Shown here: positions 33,916-43,721 of the stretch, in pieces | How the letters are laid out: each line of letters starts with the position of its first letter | Position numbering within the stretch: position 1 is the first letter of the stretch | NCBI GenBank assembly: GCA_003028315.1 | Contig: CP028150.1 | Location: 2,046,001-2,110,000 of the forward strand | Origin: Neisseria mucosa | GTDB lineage: Bacteria; Pseudomonadota; Gammaproteobacteria; Burkholderiales; Neisseriaceae | DNA: 64,000 nucleotides | Direction of reading: 5' to 3' | The notes under the pieces: model-generated | Database searches by the model: none | What the model saw: the letters and a program-made list of their open reading frames with translations, nothing else | Told to the model about the DNA's origin: nothing | Translations under genes and position numbers: made by a program

Positions 33916-35109
33916 TTATTTGTCCGAATTATTTTGACGACGTAAAATAGCCGGAATTTCAAAATCGTCCAAAACAGATTGATTACTGAAATCTGCGGCA
34001 GTCAAATTCATTGAGCGGATGCCTCTGTTGGTACGAACCAAGCCATCGACATTACCAGCCTGCACAGGCTGAGCTACTTCGGCATTTCCGCTAACCAATT
34101 TTTGTGTACGGACTGCCGCACGCATTTGGTTTTCGCTGCCGTTTTCTTTCAAACCGGTCGCAATAATGGTTACGCGGATAGCGTCTTCGCCCATATTGTC
34201 GTCTTCGGCAGTACCATATTTGCATTCTGCTTCAGGATGCGCATTCTCGTTAACCACTTTCATGATTTCACGATATTCGGACATTTTCAGGCAATCCGGA
34301 GCGGTAGTGATGTTCACCAATACGCCGCGCGCGCCATCCAAAGTCACATTATCCAGCAATGGGCTGGAAATCGCTTGTTCGGTTGCCAAACGGGCGCGGT
34401 CGATGCCTTGAGCAAAACCGGAACCCATCATGGCGATACCTTTGATACCCATTACGTTTTTAACGTCGGCGAAGTCAAGGTTGATGAACCCGGGACGGGT
34501 AACTACTTCGGAAATACCGGCTACGGCATCGCGCAGGACGTTGTCCGCCGCACGGAACGCTTCACGCATAGTGACGTCTTCGCCCAATGCAGTCATCAGC
34601 TTGTCGTTCGGGATGATGATCAATGAATCGACCTGGCCTTTGAGCTGTTCCAAACCTTCTTGGGCGATGTGTACGCGTTTGCCTTCGTAGCCGAACGGAC
34701 GGGTAACGACCGCAACGGTCAGGATACCCATTTCTTTGGCAATCTCGGCAACCACAGGAGCCGCACCAGTACCGGTACCGCCACCCATACCGGTGGTGAT
34801 GAACAACATATTCGCGCCGCGAATAGCATCTTCGATGGCTTCGCGATCTTCTTGTGCCGCAGCACGGCCGATTTCAGGATTGGCACCCGCACCCAAACCA
34901 CGGGTCAGATTAGTACCCAATTGGATGCGTTTGGCCGCATTATTTTTACCTAAAGATTGCGCATCAGTATTGGCACTAATAAATTCAACACCTTGGATGA
35001 TGTTGGCAATCATATTATTGATAGCGTTGCAACCGCCGCCACCCAAGCCGATTACTTTAATGACCGCAGGGCTTGCGGCTGATTCAGCTACGTCGTAAAC
35101 AAATTCCAT
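33916..35109 (-). CDS. ftsZ: Cell division protein FtsZ
   Basis: Tubulin-like GTPase that forms the division ring. 397 residues: VIGLGGGGCNAINNMI near the N-terminus, the GTP-binding tubulin signature GMGGGTGTGAAPVVAEIA and NLDFADVKNVM. The conserved C-terminal peptide is LDDFEIPAILRRQ, which binds FtsA and ZipA. Last dcw gene here, with its own promoter in the 228-bp gap after ftsA. Confidence 0.98.
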   Translation of the reverse strand: MEFVYDVAESAASPAVIKVIGLGGGGCNAINNMIANIIQGVEFISANTDAQSLGKNNAAKRIQLGTNLTRGLGAGANPEIGRAAAQEDREAIEDAIRGANMLFITTGMGGGTGTGAAPVVAEIAKEMGILTVAVVTRPFGYEGKRVHIAQEGLEQLKGQVDSLIIIPNDKLMTALGEDVTMREAFRAADNVLRDAVAGISEVVTRPGFINLDFADVKNVMGIKGIAMMGSGFAQGIDRARLATEQAISSPLLDNVTLDGARGVLVNITTAPDCLKMSEYREIMKVVNENAHPEAECKYGTAEDDNMGEDAIRVTIIATGLKENGSENQMRAAVRTQKLVSGNAEVAQPVQAGNVDGLVRTNRGIRSMNLTAADFSNQSVLDDFEIPAILRRQNNSDK

Positions 35110-35167
35110 TCAAATGACTCCTGCGCGCCCTGCATCGAGGACGGTCCAAAAATTAGATATTATCCGT

Positions 35168-35197
35168 ATTATATAAGAAGTCTTCAGACACTGGCAA
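35168..35197 (-). promoter_or_regulatory. Predicted ftsZ promoter
   Basis: On the minus strand TTGCCA (35197-35192), 18 bases, TATAAT (35173-35168), about 60 bp before the ftsZ ATG. A dedicated ftsZ promoter is common in dcw clusters. Confidence 0.65.
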
Positions 35198-35337
35198 AAT
35201 ACTTCTTATTCATTCACCATTACCGTTATTTTTTTACTACATTTTTTAACGAAAGCATACAGGTTCTTAATTATTGCAAGTAGTTTCATTCCGCCCCAAC
35301 AGCAACTCATTTTCCCTGTAAGCAAGTAACGGAACAA

Positions 35338-36582
35338 TCAGAAATTGTCTTTAACGAATTTCATCAATCTTGCCCACAAACTGATTTTTTCAGCCTGGTC
35401 ATGAACTACGATAGCGCCGGTCACCGGTGCGCCGTCCTCCTCTCCCCTTGCCGCCTGCAAAAGACCGATGGCGGTTGAGTAGCGCGGATTGCGGATTCGT
35501 TCGGATACGCCGCCCATTTCCTGAGGTACGCCGATGCGTGCAGGCAGGCCGAACACTTCTTCGGCAAGCTCAACGATGCCGGTCAGCATAGATGCGCCGC
35601 CAGTCAGAACGATGCCTGATGTGAGAACTTCTTCAGGGAAGCCGGAACGGCGCAATTCGTTAAGGGTCAGCTCTAAGATTTCTTCGACGCGCGGACCGAT
35701 GACGCTTGCCAAAACGCGGCGGGAAATCTGGCGGGGTTGGCGGTCGCCGACGCTGGGAACTTCGACCATTTCGTCCAAGCCGTCCATATCGGGAATCGCT
35801 ACGCCGTAGTGGATTTTGATGTATTCGGCAGCGCTGTGCGGGGTGCGCAGTGCTTGTGCCAAATCTTTGGTAATCAAATCGCCCGCCACGGGAATCACTG
35901 CAGTATGGCGGATGGCGCCGTTGGTATAAACGGCAATATCGGTCGTACCGCCGCCGATGTCGATGACGCATACGCCCAAATCTTTTTCGTCTTCAGTCAA
36001 AACAGCCTGACCGCTCGCTAAAGGCTGAAGCATGATTTGGTCCATTTGCAAACCGCAACGATGGATACATTTTTGGATGTTTTGCAGGGCGGTATTGGCA
36101 CCGGTAATGATATGTACGCGGGTATCGAGTCGGACGCCGCTCATACCGATAGGCTCTTTGACGCCGGGCTGGTTGTCGATGATGTATTCTTGCACCACGG
36201 TATGCAGGATATTGTGATCCGGCGGGATGTTGATGGCTTTGGCGGTTTCGATGGCGCGGTCGATGTCGGCTTGCGAAACTTCGCCGTCTTTGATTTTGAC
36301 AACCCCTTGCGAATTCAAGCTGCGGATATGGTTACCCGCGATACCGGTCGTAACGTGGCTGATTTTGGTGTCCGCCATCAATTCGGCTTCATTGACTGCC
36401 TGCTGAATGGCTTGGGCCGTCGCGTCAATGTTGGTTACCATGCCTGCTTTAAGGCCGCGAGACGGTGCCTGTCCGAGTCCGACGATGTGGATTTCGTTGT
36501 CGTCTTGTACTTCGCCAATCAGGGCGATGACTTTGGATGTGCCGATATCGAGGGCACTGATATATTTACCTTGTTGTTCCAT
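35338..36582 (-). CDS. ftsA: Cell division protein FtsA
   Basis: Actin-like protein tethering FtsZ to the membrane. 414 residues: YISALDIGTSKVIALIGEV (phosphate 1), DIGGGTTDIAVYTNGAI (phosphate 2) and VLTGGASMLTGIVELAEEVF. The C-terminal amphipathic helix is KISLWARLMKFVKDNF, the membrane anchor. It follows ftsQ by 80 bp. Confidence 0.97.
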   Translation of the reverse strand: MEQQGKYISALDIGTSKVIALIGEVQDDNEIHIVGLGQAPSRGLKAGMVTNIDATAQAIQQAVNEAELMADTKISHVTTGIAGNHIRSLNSQGVVKIKDGEVSQADIDRAIETAKAINIPPDHNILHTVVQEYIIDNQPGVKEPIGMSGVRLDTRVHIITGANTALQNIQKCIHRCGLQMDQIMLQPLASGQAVLTEDEKDLGVCVIDIGGGTTDIAVYTNGAIRHTAVIPVAGDLITKDLAQALRTPHSAAEYIKIHYGVAIPDMDGLDEMVEVPSVGDRQPRQISRRVLASVIGPRVEEILELTLNELRRSGFPEEVLTSGIVLTGGASMLTGIVELAEEVFGLPARIGVPQEMGGVSERIRNPRYSTAIGLLQAARGEEDGAPVTGAIVVHDQAEKISLWARLMKFVKDNF

Positions 36583-36662
36583 TATATTTGCTCGTTATTT
36601 CGCTGGAGTTATAACTATTTGTCTGTATTGGCAATAGTTTGCTTCACGCCGTTTGCTTGGCT

Positions 36663-37388
36663 TTAGTCGTCTGAAACATTTTCAGATGGCGTCTCTGATG
36701 TGTAACGCACGGAAAATCCGTCTTTATACCGCATATCAACGTAGGATAACCGATTTTGATTTTTACGCAACAGCGTCGGCCAAATTTCAGCGAAAAGCTG
36801 TAAGCGTTTGATTTCGTTTTCCCTTCCCAGTCTGACGGTAATCCCGTTGTCCAAGACCACCAACCAGGCGGAGCGCGGCGTATAAATCAGTTCTTTAATC
36901 GCCAGATTTTGCCGGCGGAGGATGCCGGAAAATTCTTCGTAGTGTTTGACCATGTCTTTGCCCGTACCCGGCTGTCCTTCAAAGATTGGCAGCTTGGCTT
37001 TGAGCTGGGCGTCAAACACATTGCCTTTGGAATCGACCAAACCGCCGCTGCGCCAATGGGCGACAGGCACACGCTCGGTCAAATGGATTTCGACGGTATC
37101 GGGGAAGCGGCGGCGCACCATGGCGGAATCCACCCACGGCAGCTTTTGAAAGGCTGCCTGAATACCGTCCAAATCGGCACGGAAAATATTGCTGTGCGTG
37201 TGCTGTTGAGCGGCGCGCTGAAGTTCCTTCCCGTCCGAATAGGTCAGTTTGCCCTGTATGGACACTTGTTTGACGGGAAAATGATTGGAGTTGTATAGCC
37301 AGGCTATGCAGGTGCCGATGAGCAGCAATGCCATCAGCAGCAACAGCCAGCGGGTCAGCCGACCCAGTGCGCTTGCGTCATCCCACAT
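36663..37388 (-). CDS. ftsQ: Cell division protein FtsQ
   Basis: Bitopic divisome protein linking early and late components. 241 residues: cytoplasmic N-terminus, TM about 13-31 (WLLLLMALLLIGTCIAWLY), a POTRA domain starting FPVKQVSIQGKLTYSDG, then a beta domain. The last residues (V-S-D-D-stop) are encoded by DUS sequence. Overlaps ddlB by 11 bases. Confidence 0.95.
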   Translation of the reverse strand: MWDDASALGRLTRWLLLLMALLLIGTCIAWLYNSNHFPVKQVSIQGKLTYSDGKELQRAAQQHTHSNIFRADLDGIQAAFQKLPWVDSAMVRRRFPDTVEIHLTERVPVAHWRSGGLVDSKGNVFDAQLKAKLPIFEGQPGTGKDMVKHYEEFSGILRRQNLAIKELIYTPRSAWLVVLDNGITVRLGRENEIKRLQLFAEIWPTLLRKNQNRLSYVDMRYKDGFSVRYTSETPSENVSDD

Positions 37389-38292
37389 GTGCGGTTTTCA
37401 GAATTTCAATGCATAAATCGGCAAAATCCACGCCGGTATGGGCGGCAGATTTCGGTACTAAACTGTGGCTCGTCATGCCGGGCAGCGTGTTGATTTCCAA
37501 GAGGTACAGCTTACCGTCGGTATCTTTGAGGAAATCGACGCGCACACACCCATCTGCCCCGATTGCCTGCGCCCCGCGGACTGCCAGGGAACGCATCAGG
37601 TTTTCTTCAGCCTCGCTCAAGTCTTCGGACGGACATTGATAAACAGTGTCGTCACGGTTGTATTTGGCTTCGTAGTCGTAAAACTCGGTCGCGGGGATGA
37701 TGTGTATGCTGGGCAGGCCTTTGCCGTTCAAGACGGGGCAGGAATATTCGCCGCCACCGATAAATCGCTCGGCAATGATTTCGCCTTGAAGGTGTTTCAA
37801 TTCTTCGTAAACGCTTTTCAGACGACCTTTTTCTTTGACTTTCACAACACCGACGCTACTGCCTTCGGCTGCCGGTTTAACGAACATGGGCAAGCCGAGT
37901 TGCTGTTCGACGGCATCGAAATCGGAATCTTCGTGCAAAACGGCAAACTCGGGAACGGGCAGCCCCAAAGCTTGCCAAATCAGTTTGCAGCGGTATTTGT
38001 CCATGCCGATGGCTGAAGCGGCGACACCGCTGCCGGTATAAGGAATGCCCAACAATTCCAACGCACCCTGAACGGCACCGTCTTCGCCGTAAGTACCGTG
38101 GAGGATATTGAAAGCAGTTTGGAAACCTTGGGTTTTCAATTCCGCCAAGGGCGTTTCTTTAGGGTCGAAGGCGTGTGCGTCTATGCCTTTGCTTTTTAAG
38201 GCATTCAAAATGGCGGAACCGCTATCCAGCGAAATTTCGCGTTCGCTGGAAAAGCCGCCCATCAATACGGCTACTTTGCCCAAATTCTGCAT
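37378..38292 (-). CDS. ddlB: D-alanine-D-alanine ligase B
   Basis: ATP-grasp enzyme making the D-Ala-D-Ala end of the peptidoglycan stem. 304 residues: VAVLMGGFSSEREISLDSG (N-terminal signature), LHGTYGEDGAVQGALELLGI, and the ATP/metal region GCVRVDFLKDTDGKLYLLEI followed by NTLPGMT. An in-frame DUS encodes KGRLKS. A DUS pair separates it from murC. Confidence 0.96.
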   Translation of the reverse strand: MQNLGKVAVLMGGFSSEREISLDSGSAILNALKSKGIDAHAFDPKETPLAELKTQGFQTAFNILHGTYGEDGAVQGALELLGIPYTGSGVAASAIGMDKYRCKLIWQALGLPVPEFAVLHEDSDFDAVEQQLGLPMFVKPAAEGSSVGVVKVKEKGRLKSVYEELKHLQGEIIAERFIGGGEYSCPVLNGKGLPSIHIIPATEFYDYEAKYNRDDTVYQCPSEDLSEAEENLMRSLAVRGAQAIGADGCVRVDFLKDTDGKLYLLEINTLPGMTSHSLVPKSAAHTGVDFADLCIEILKTAHVG

Positions 38293-38330
38293 TGTTTTTG
38301 TTCTTTCTTGATTACTTCATTTTTTGATAC

Positions 38331-38367
38331 AGGTCGTCTGAAAACGAATCGGGTTTTCAGACGACCT
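38331..38367 (-). terminator. Inverted DUS pair between murC and ddlB
   Basis: AGGTCGTCTGAAAAC (38331-38345) and its complement (38353-38367) with a 7-base loop, about 55 bp after the murC stop. If it terminates, ddlB-ftsQ-ftsA need a promoter in the 38 bp before ddlB or depend on read-through. Confidence 0.6.
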
Positions 38368-38422
38368 TAATCTTGCTTGCCCACCCGATGGGACATCGCT
38401 TCATCGGGCGGCTATCGCGGTA

Positions 38423-39850
38423 TCACGATAAAATTTCCGCCTCAGGCTTTTTCGACAACTCCAGCATCGCGGCAGGAACGCGGTTGATGCTGCCCGCACC
38501 CATATTCAACACGATGTCGCCGTCCTGTAAAACGTTCAACAGCATTTCAGGCAAGTCGGCGACGTTTTCGCAGTAAATCGGCTCGAGTTTGCCCAATACG
38601 CGGATGGCGCGGGCAAGGGCGCGGGAGTCGGCGGCGGCAATCGGCTCTTCGCCGGCGGCATAAACTTCGGTCAACACCAGCGCGTCAACGGTATTGAGGA
38701 CTTTGGTGAAGTCTTCGAACAAATCGCGTGTGCGGGTATATCGGTGCGGCTGGAAGGCGAGCACCAAACGTTTTTCCGGATACGCGCCGCGTGCGGCGGA
38801 TAGGGTTGCCGCCATTTCGACAGGATGGTGTCCGTAATCGTCCACCAACAGCGCGGTTCCGCCGTTGGGCAGCTTGATGTCGCCGTATTTTTGGAAGCGG
38901 CGGCCGACGCCTTCAAAACCGAGCAAGCCGCGCTGAATCGCCTCGACGGATGCGCCGACTTCCAGCGCCACGCCGATGGCTGCCAAAGCATTGAGGACGT
39001 TGTGTCTACCGGGCATGTTCAACACGACTTCAAACGGCGCCTGCTCATGTCCTTTCATTTGAACATGAACGGTAAACTTCATTTGCGCGCCGACGCTTTC
39101 GATGTCGGTCGCGTAAATATCGGCGGCATCGTCCAAGCCGTAAGTCGCGTAGGGTTTGCTCACTTTGGGCAAAATCGCGCGGACGTGTTCGCTGTCGATA
39201 CACAAAAACGCTTTGCCGTAGAACGGCATACGGTGGATAAAATCGACAAACGCCTGATGCAGTTTTTCGACGCTGTGTCCGTAGGTATCCATGTGGTCTT
39301 CGTCGATATTGGTGACGACGGACATAATCGGAGTCAGATGCAGGAAGGACGCATCGGACTCGTCGGCTTCGGCGACGATGTATTCGCCTTTGCCCAAACG
39401 GGCGTTGGTACCTGCGGCATTGAGTTTACCGCCGATAACGAAAGTGGGGTCGAGACCTGCCGCGCCGAGGATGGACGCAGTCAGGCTGGTGGTCGTGGTT
39501 TTGCCGTGCGTACCGGCAATGGCGATGCCGTCACGGAAGCGCATCAGTTCCGCCAGCATCAGGGCGCGCGGAATGACGGGGATTTGCTGCTCCAGAGCAG
39601 CGACGACTTCGGGATTGTCTTTTTTGACGGCGGTAGAGGTTACGACAACATCCGCACCGTTAACATGTTCGGCGGTATGACCGGGATAAACTTGAATACC
39701 CAAGCTGCTCAAATGCTCGGTCACCGCATTTCTCGCCTGATCCGAACCGGAAACTTTAAAGCCCAAATTGTGTAAGACTTCGGCAATACCGCTCATGCCG
39801 ACGCCGCCGATACCGACAAAATGGATGTTGGTGACTCGATTTTTCATCAT
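38423..39850 (-). CDS. murC: UDP-N-acetylmuramate-L-alanine ligase
   Basis: Adds L-Ala to UDP-MurNAc, the first stem-peptide step. 475 residues: HFVGIGGVGMSGIAEVL (UDP-binding N-domain), the ATP loop AGTHGKTTTTSL, VTNIDEDHMDTYG and DDYGHHPVEMAATL. Adjacent ATGs at 39850/39847 allow either start. In standard dcw order it should follow murG directly; here a methyltransferase gene intervenes. Confidence 0.97.
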   Translation of the reverse strand: MMKNRVTNIHFVGIGGVGMSGIAEVLHNLGFKVSGSDQARNAVTEHLSSLGIQVYPGHTAEHVNGADVVVTSTAVKKDNPEVVAALEQQIPVIPRALMLAELMRFRDGIAIAGTHGKTTTTSLTASILGAAGLDPTFVIGGKLNAAGTNARLGKGEYIVAEADESDASFLHLTPIMSVVTNIDEDHMDTYGHSVEKLHQAFVDFIHRMPFYGKAFLCIDSEHVRAILPKVSKPYATYGLDDAADIYATDIESVGAQMKFTVHVQMKGHEQAPFEVVLNMPGRHNVLNALAAIGVALEVGASVEAIQRGLLGFEGVGRRFQKYGDIKLPNGGTALLVDDYGHHPVEMAATLSAARGAYPEKRLVLAFQPHRYTRTRDLFEDFTKVLNTVDALVLTEVYAAGEEPIAAADSRALARAIRVLGKLEPIYCENVADLPEMLLNVLQDGDIVLNMGAGSINRVPAAMLELSKKPEAEILS

Positions 39851-40065
39851 GATGTTGCGTTCCGGTGGATTTTCGATGCGTAAAGGCGTTATTTTAAAGG
39901 GCTATCCGCTTCTGCGCCATAGTTTTCTTGTAAATTAAAGATGTTTCGGCATACAGGATTTCACATTGGTGGCAATATGGGTAAAAAAGAGGTTTCGTTC
40001 AGCGGCGAATTACCCATTTTTAAACTCGACTTCAGCTACCAAAATACCAGCAAAAACATAATATA

Positions 40066-40096
40066 AGGTCGTCTGAAAACCGTTTTCAGACGACCT
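40066..40096 (-). terminator. Inverted DUS pair behind the methyltransferase gene
   Basis: AGGTCGTCTGAAAAC and its complement with a 1-base gap, 9 bp after the stop at 40105. Confidence 0.75.
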
Positions 40097-40104
40097 CTCG
40101 TTTA

Positions 40105-40932
40105 TCAACTTGACGGCACTTGTATCCTCATCAAGCGCATATCCAATTTGCACCGTCCCCACGCGGTCGCATATACAAGGCGCAAGAGCCACGGATAACG
40201 CGGTTTGCAGACGCTGCTCAAGCCCGCTTCTTCAATGATTTCCACACCCGATATCAGGCGTCGGATGTCGTCCGTTCCGCTTATCGCCCAGCGGAACTCG
40301 GGCGGCTTGTCCATTTTGCCGAGCGCGTCGTGGCGTTTGCTTTGTCCGATGTAGATTTTGGGAATGGTGTCGAAGGCAAGTTGGGCATGCGGCAGGCAGC
40401 GGGCAACCTGTTTGAAAAAGTCCTGCACTTGCGTCTCTTCGAAATACATCAACACGCCTTCGATCACGAGCAACACGGGTTTTCCGTGCGCGGCAACGGT
40501 GTTCATCCACGCTTCGTCGAACATGGACGCGCCCAGATAATGATTGTCCGACTCGGGCAGCAGCATACGCCGCACTTCAATCACTTCCGGCAAATCCAAA
40601 TCATACCAGGCGGTAATGCGCGGCTTACCCAAGCGTTCGTAACGCGCATCCAGCCCCGCGCCGATTTGCACGACGACGGCATCGGGATGTTCGGCGATAA
40701 AGTGCCGGGTCATATCGTCCAACAGCTTCGCCCGACCGCAACAGCCGACCTGCGATGCTTTGGCTTTGGCAAACTTGCCGAAGTCGTAGTCAATCTTGTC
40801 CAACATCCGCACGGCTTCGTCATCACGCAAAAGCGGCTGCGCCCTACCCTGCTCTACGGCCTTTGCCCACAGGGGAATCAGCATAGTACTGGACAGGACG
40901 GAAACGGTTTCGGGAGAGATTTTTGCAGACAT
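40105..40932 (-). CDS. SAM-dependent O-methyltransferase, leucine carboxyl methyltransferase (LCM/PPM) family
   Basis: 275 residues from ATG 40932, preceded by GGAGG at 5-base spacing; a TTG four codons earlier would overlap that site. The SAM-binding motif VVVQIGAGLDARYERLG (about 86-102) and LLVIEGVLMYFEE are LCM-family marks, as in polyketide O-methyltransferases of the TcmP group. Substrate unknown. It lies between murG and murC, flanked on both sides by inverted DUS pairs, unlike normal dcw organisation, so it looks like an inserted cassette. Confidence 0.85.
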   Translation of the reverse strand: MSAKISPETVSVLSSTMLIPLWAKAVEQGRAQPLLRDDEAVRMLDKIDYDFGKFAKAKASQVGCCGRAKLLDDMTRHFIAEHPDAVVVQIGAGLDARYERLGKPRITAWYDLDLPEVIEVRRMLLPESDNHYLGASMFDEAWMNTVAAHGKPVLLVIEGVLMYFEETQVQDFFKQVARCLPHAQLAFDTIPKIYIGQSKRHDALGKMDKPPEFRWAISGTDDIRRLISGVEIIEEAGLSSVCKPRYPWLLRLVYATAWGRCKLDMRLMRIQVPSS

Positions 40933-41001
40933 GGCAACCTCCAATGAGAGAAATTCCTATTTACATCATACTCCCGCACAATACGGCTGCCAAGTTGCAA
41001 A

Positions 41002-41041
41002 AAGGTCGTCTGAAACCGATTTCTTGGTTTTCAGACGACCT
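41002..41041 (-). terminator. Inverted DUS pair behind murG
   Basis: AGGTCGTCTGAAACC pairs with GG(T)TTTCAGACGACCT around a short loop, about 26 bp after the murG stop. Confidence 0.7.
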
Positions 41042-41066
41042 CTGTTTCATTCATCACATCATGTCA

Positions 41067-42134
41067 TCATGCCGTACATGCGATGGCGGCTTCCGCTACA
41101 TCGTCCGCGCTGTGCGGCAGTGCCAATGTGCGGGCGTTTTCCGCCCATTTGAGGCATTTTTCGCGGTTTAAGCCGCCGAGGATTTCGGCGAGTTTTTCCG
41201 CTGTCAGCTGGGTTTGCGGCAACAACAATCCTGCTTCTGCCTGCACCATAAAACGCGCATTGGCGGTTTGATGGTCATCGACAGCGTAAGGATACGGCAC
41301 CAGCAGCGCACCCAACCCCGCCGCCGTCAACTCGGCAATCGTCAGCGCGCCGGCACGGCAAATCACCAAGTCGGCATCGCGGTAGGCGGACACCATGTCG
41401 GTAATAAATTCCACGCATTCGGCTTTCACGCCCAGCGCGTCGTAATCCGCCTGCAAGCTGCCCAGCTTGCCCCGACCCGATTGGTGATACATCTGCGGGC
41501 GCGCATCGTCGGGCAGCAAAGCCAAAGCCTGCGGTACGGTTTTGTTCAAAACGTCTGCACCCAAACTGCCGCCGACCACCAATATTTTCAGACGACCTTC
41601 ACGCCCTTGGAAGCGTTCGGCAGGCGCAGGCAGATTGGCAATATCGGCGCGGACGGGGTTGCCGACCAGGCCGCCTTCGTGGCTGAACGCTTTCGGAAAA
41701 GCGTACAACACCCGCTTCGCCCAGCGCGACAGTTGGCGGTTGGACAAACCTGCCACGGCGTTTTGCTCGTGAATCACAATCGGCACGCCGCACAGTTTCG
41801 CCGCCAAGCCGCCGGGAAAGGTAACGAAGCCGCCGAAACCGATGACGCACTCGACGCGGTGTTTCCGGATAATCCGCTGCGCTTCGCGGACGGTTTTATA
41901 CAAAGTAAACGGCAGCATCAGCTTGCGTTTGATGCCGTTGCCGCGCACGCCTTTAATCGCCAGCGTTTCGAGCAGGATGTCGTATTGCGGTACGATGCGC
42001 TCCTCCATCGAGCCTTCGCTGCCCAGCCAAATCACATGATGGCCGCGCGCGCGCAATGAATCCGCCACCGCCAGCGCAGGGAAAATATGGCCGCCGGTAC
42101 CGCCCGCCATCAGCATGAAAGTTTTACCGCCCAT
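41067..42134 (-). CDS. murG: UDP-GlcNAc:undecaprenyl-PP-MurNAc-pentapeptide GlcNAc transferase
   Basis: Makes lipid II from lipid I at the cytoplasmic membrane face. 355 residues: FMLMAGGTGGHIFPALAVAD (first G loop), ECVIGFGGFVTFPGGLAAKL, VIHEQNAVAGLSNR and, in the donor domain, ICRAGALTIAELTAAGLGAL. An in-frame DUS encodes EGRLKI. It starts 3 bp after ftsW. Confidence 0.97.
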   Translation of the reverse strand: MGGKTFMLMAGGTGGHIFPALAVADSLRARGHHVIWLGSEGSMEERIVPQYDILLETLAIKGVRGNGIKRKLMLPFTLYKTVREAQRIIRKHRVECVIGFGGFVTFPGGLAAKLCGVPIVIHEQNAVAGLSNRQLSRWAKRVLYAFPKAFSHEGGLVGNPVRADIANLPAPAERFQGREGRLKILVVGGSLGADVLNKTVPQALALLPDDARPQMYHQSGRGKLGSLQADYDALGVKAECVEFITDMVSAYRDADLVICRAGALTIAELTAAGLGALLVPYPYAVDDHQTANARFMVQAEAGLLLPQTQLTAEKLAEILGGLNREKCLKWAENARTLALPHSADDVAEAAIACTA

Positions 42135-42137
42135 GAT

Positions 42138-43408
42138 TTACTCCACTTGGTAACCGCGCATTTTTTTGCGGTTTTCATAATCGACGCGCAACAATAAGGT
42201 AACGCACACCAGCATAACGGCAACCGCCGAACCGCCGTAAGACATCAACGGCAAAGTCAGGCCTTTGGTGGGCAGGATACCGATGTTGACGCCGATATTG
42301 AAGAAACTTTGAATCCCTATCCAAATACCGATGCCGTTGGCGACATACGCGCTGAACGTCAGTCCGGAATCACGCGCCTGCTTGCCGATGGAGAATGCGC
42401 GCATCACCAGCCAGCCGTAGCAGAACACCAAAATACACATCCCCACAAACCCGAATTCCTCGCCGATGACGGCAAAGATAAAGTCGGTATGCGCCTCGGG
42501 CAGGTAGAAGCGTTTTTCCAAACTCGCGCCCAAGCCCTGACCGAACCATTCGCCGCGCGCAATCGCCATCAACGAATGCGTCAACTGATAACCTTTGCCC
42601 AAAGGGTCGCCCCAAGGGTCCAAGAATGCCGACACGCGCGCCATACGGTAGGGTGCCGCCAAAATCATTACGCCCATTCCCCCAGCACACTCAGTACCAA
42701 GACGGCAAAATATTTCCACGGGAAACCCGCCAAAAACAGCATACCCATCGTAATCGACACAATCACGACAAACGAGCCGAAGTCAGGTTGCGCCATCACA
42801 AAAACCAAACCCAGCGCAATCATCACGATAGGCAGCAGGATATTTTTAAACTTCTTCAGCTTCTGCCAAGTTTTCTGACGCGCTTCCTTGCTGAACGGGC
42901 ACATAAAAGCATTGAACAAACCGACAAACAGCGGCTTCAAACCCAAAGAGTCCATACTGCGCAAAACTTCCTCACGCCGCGTGAACAGGCTGGACAAATA
43001 CAGAACCGTCGCCAGCTTGAACAACTCGGTCGGCTGAAGATTGAGCGGTCCGATATGTATCCAACGCGTCGCCCCGTTGATTTCACGGCCGACAAACAAC
43101 ACGACCACCAGCAAAATCGCGGAAAAAGCAAAATAAAACGGAATGATTTTCCGCCAAAAGCTCATGCTCAACAGCGACAGCCCGAGGCAGCCCAATACGC
43201 TCGCCCCGACAAACATCGCCTGCTTGCTGACAAAAGAAAACTGATTGCCGCCTTCGGACGCAGCATAAGCAATCGACGCAGAATAAATCATCACCAAACT
43301 GAAGGCGGTCATCAAAACGACCATCCACAACAGTGACACATCGAATTTCCGACCGTCCAAAGAAATCGGGCGGTCGAGAAGTTTGGAAAGACTAATCATG
43401 AAAAACAT
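42138..43408 (-). pseudogene. ftsW: FtsW septal peptidoglycan polymerase, reading frame interrupted by a one-base deficit
   Basis: FtsW is the SEDS-family polymerase of the division septum and normally essential. The first frame (43408 to about 42668) has SEDS marks LVMIYSASIAYA, REINGATRWIHIGPLNLQPT and AQPDFGSF, then runs out at VLSVLG-EWA-stop. The second frame carries the rest: APYRMARVSAFLDPWGDP, YQLTHSLMAIARGEWFGQGL, PEAHTDFIFAVIGEEFGF and LPLMSYGGSAV. The break is at a run of five G on the coding strand (plus-strand C5 at 42679-42683); six would restore LGGMGVMIL and a continuous protein of about 423 residues. Likely a sequencing error, possibly slippage or a real mutation. Start MFFMISL; M4 (43399) is an alternative. 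Confidence 0.85.
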
Positions 43409-43721
43409 CCGTATGGGGGCAGACGGAAAAATCTGCCCCGAAACAACCAGAACAAAGCGTTTCAGACGACCCTCCGCCTAATCGGGACATCGAAGGTCGT
43501 CTGAAAAAATAGCGTGAATCAGAAAAACGTCATTCTAAAGGTTTCTTGGCAAAGCAACAATTCGGATTCTTTAAAGACAGTCGGATTCCGGCGTTCTTTG
43601 CGCCCTACCCTACCCATCACACACGCAAAAAAGGTCGTCTGAAAACGCTTTTATGTTTTCAGACGACCTTATCTCAATCTTTTCCTCAAGCAAACAGACC
43701 GCTTCTTATCCAATGCAAACC
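43409..43721. other. Intergenic region ftsW / amidase
   Basis: 313 bp without a gene. It has an everted DUS couple (about 43461-43472 and 43494-43506) near ftsW and an inverted terminator pair near the amidase gene. Confidence 0.6.
43631..43670 (-). terminator. Inverted DUS pair, terminator of the amidase gene
   Basis: AAGGTCGTCTGAAAAC (43631-43646) pairs with its complement (43655-43670); the minus strand then reads a T-rich TTTTTTGCG. It lies 51 bp after the stop at 43722. Confidence 0.75.

Noticed and set aside
42660..42690. Programmed -1 frameshift in ftsW
   Set aside because: The site lacks a canonical X-XXY-YYZ heptamer in the zero frame and no downstream stimulatory structure was evident; an indel at the G run is simpler. 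Kept only as one possibility.
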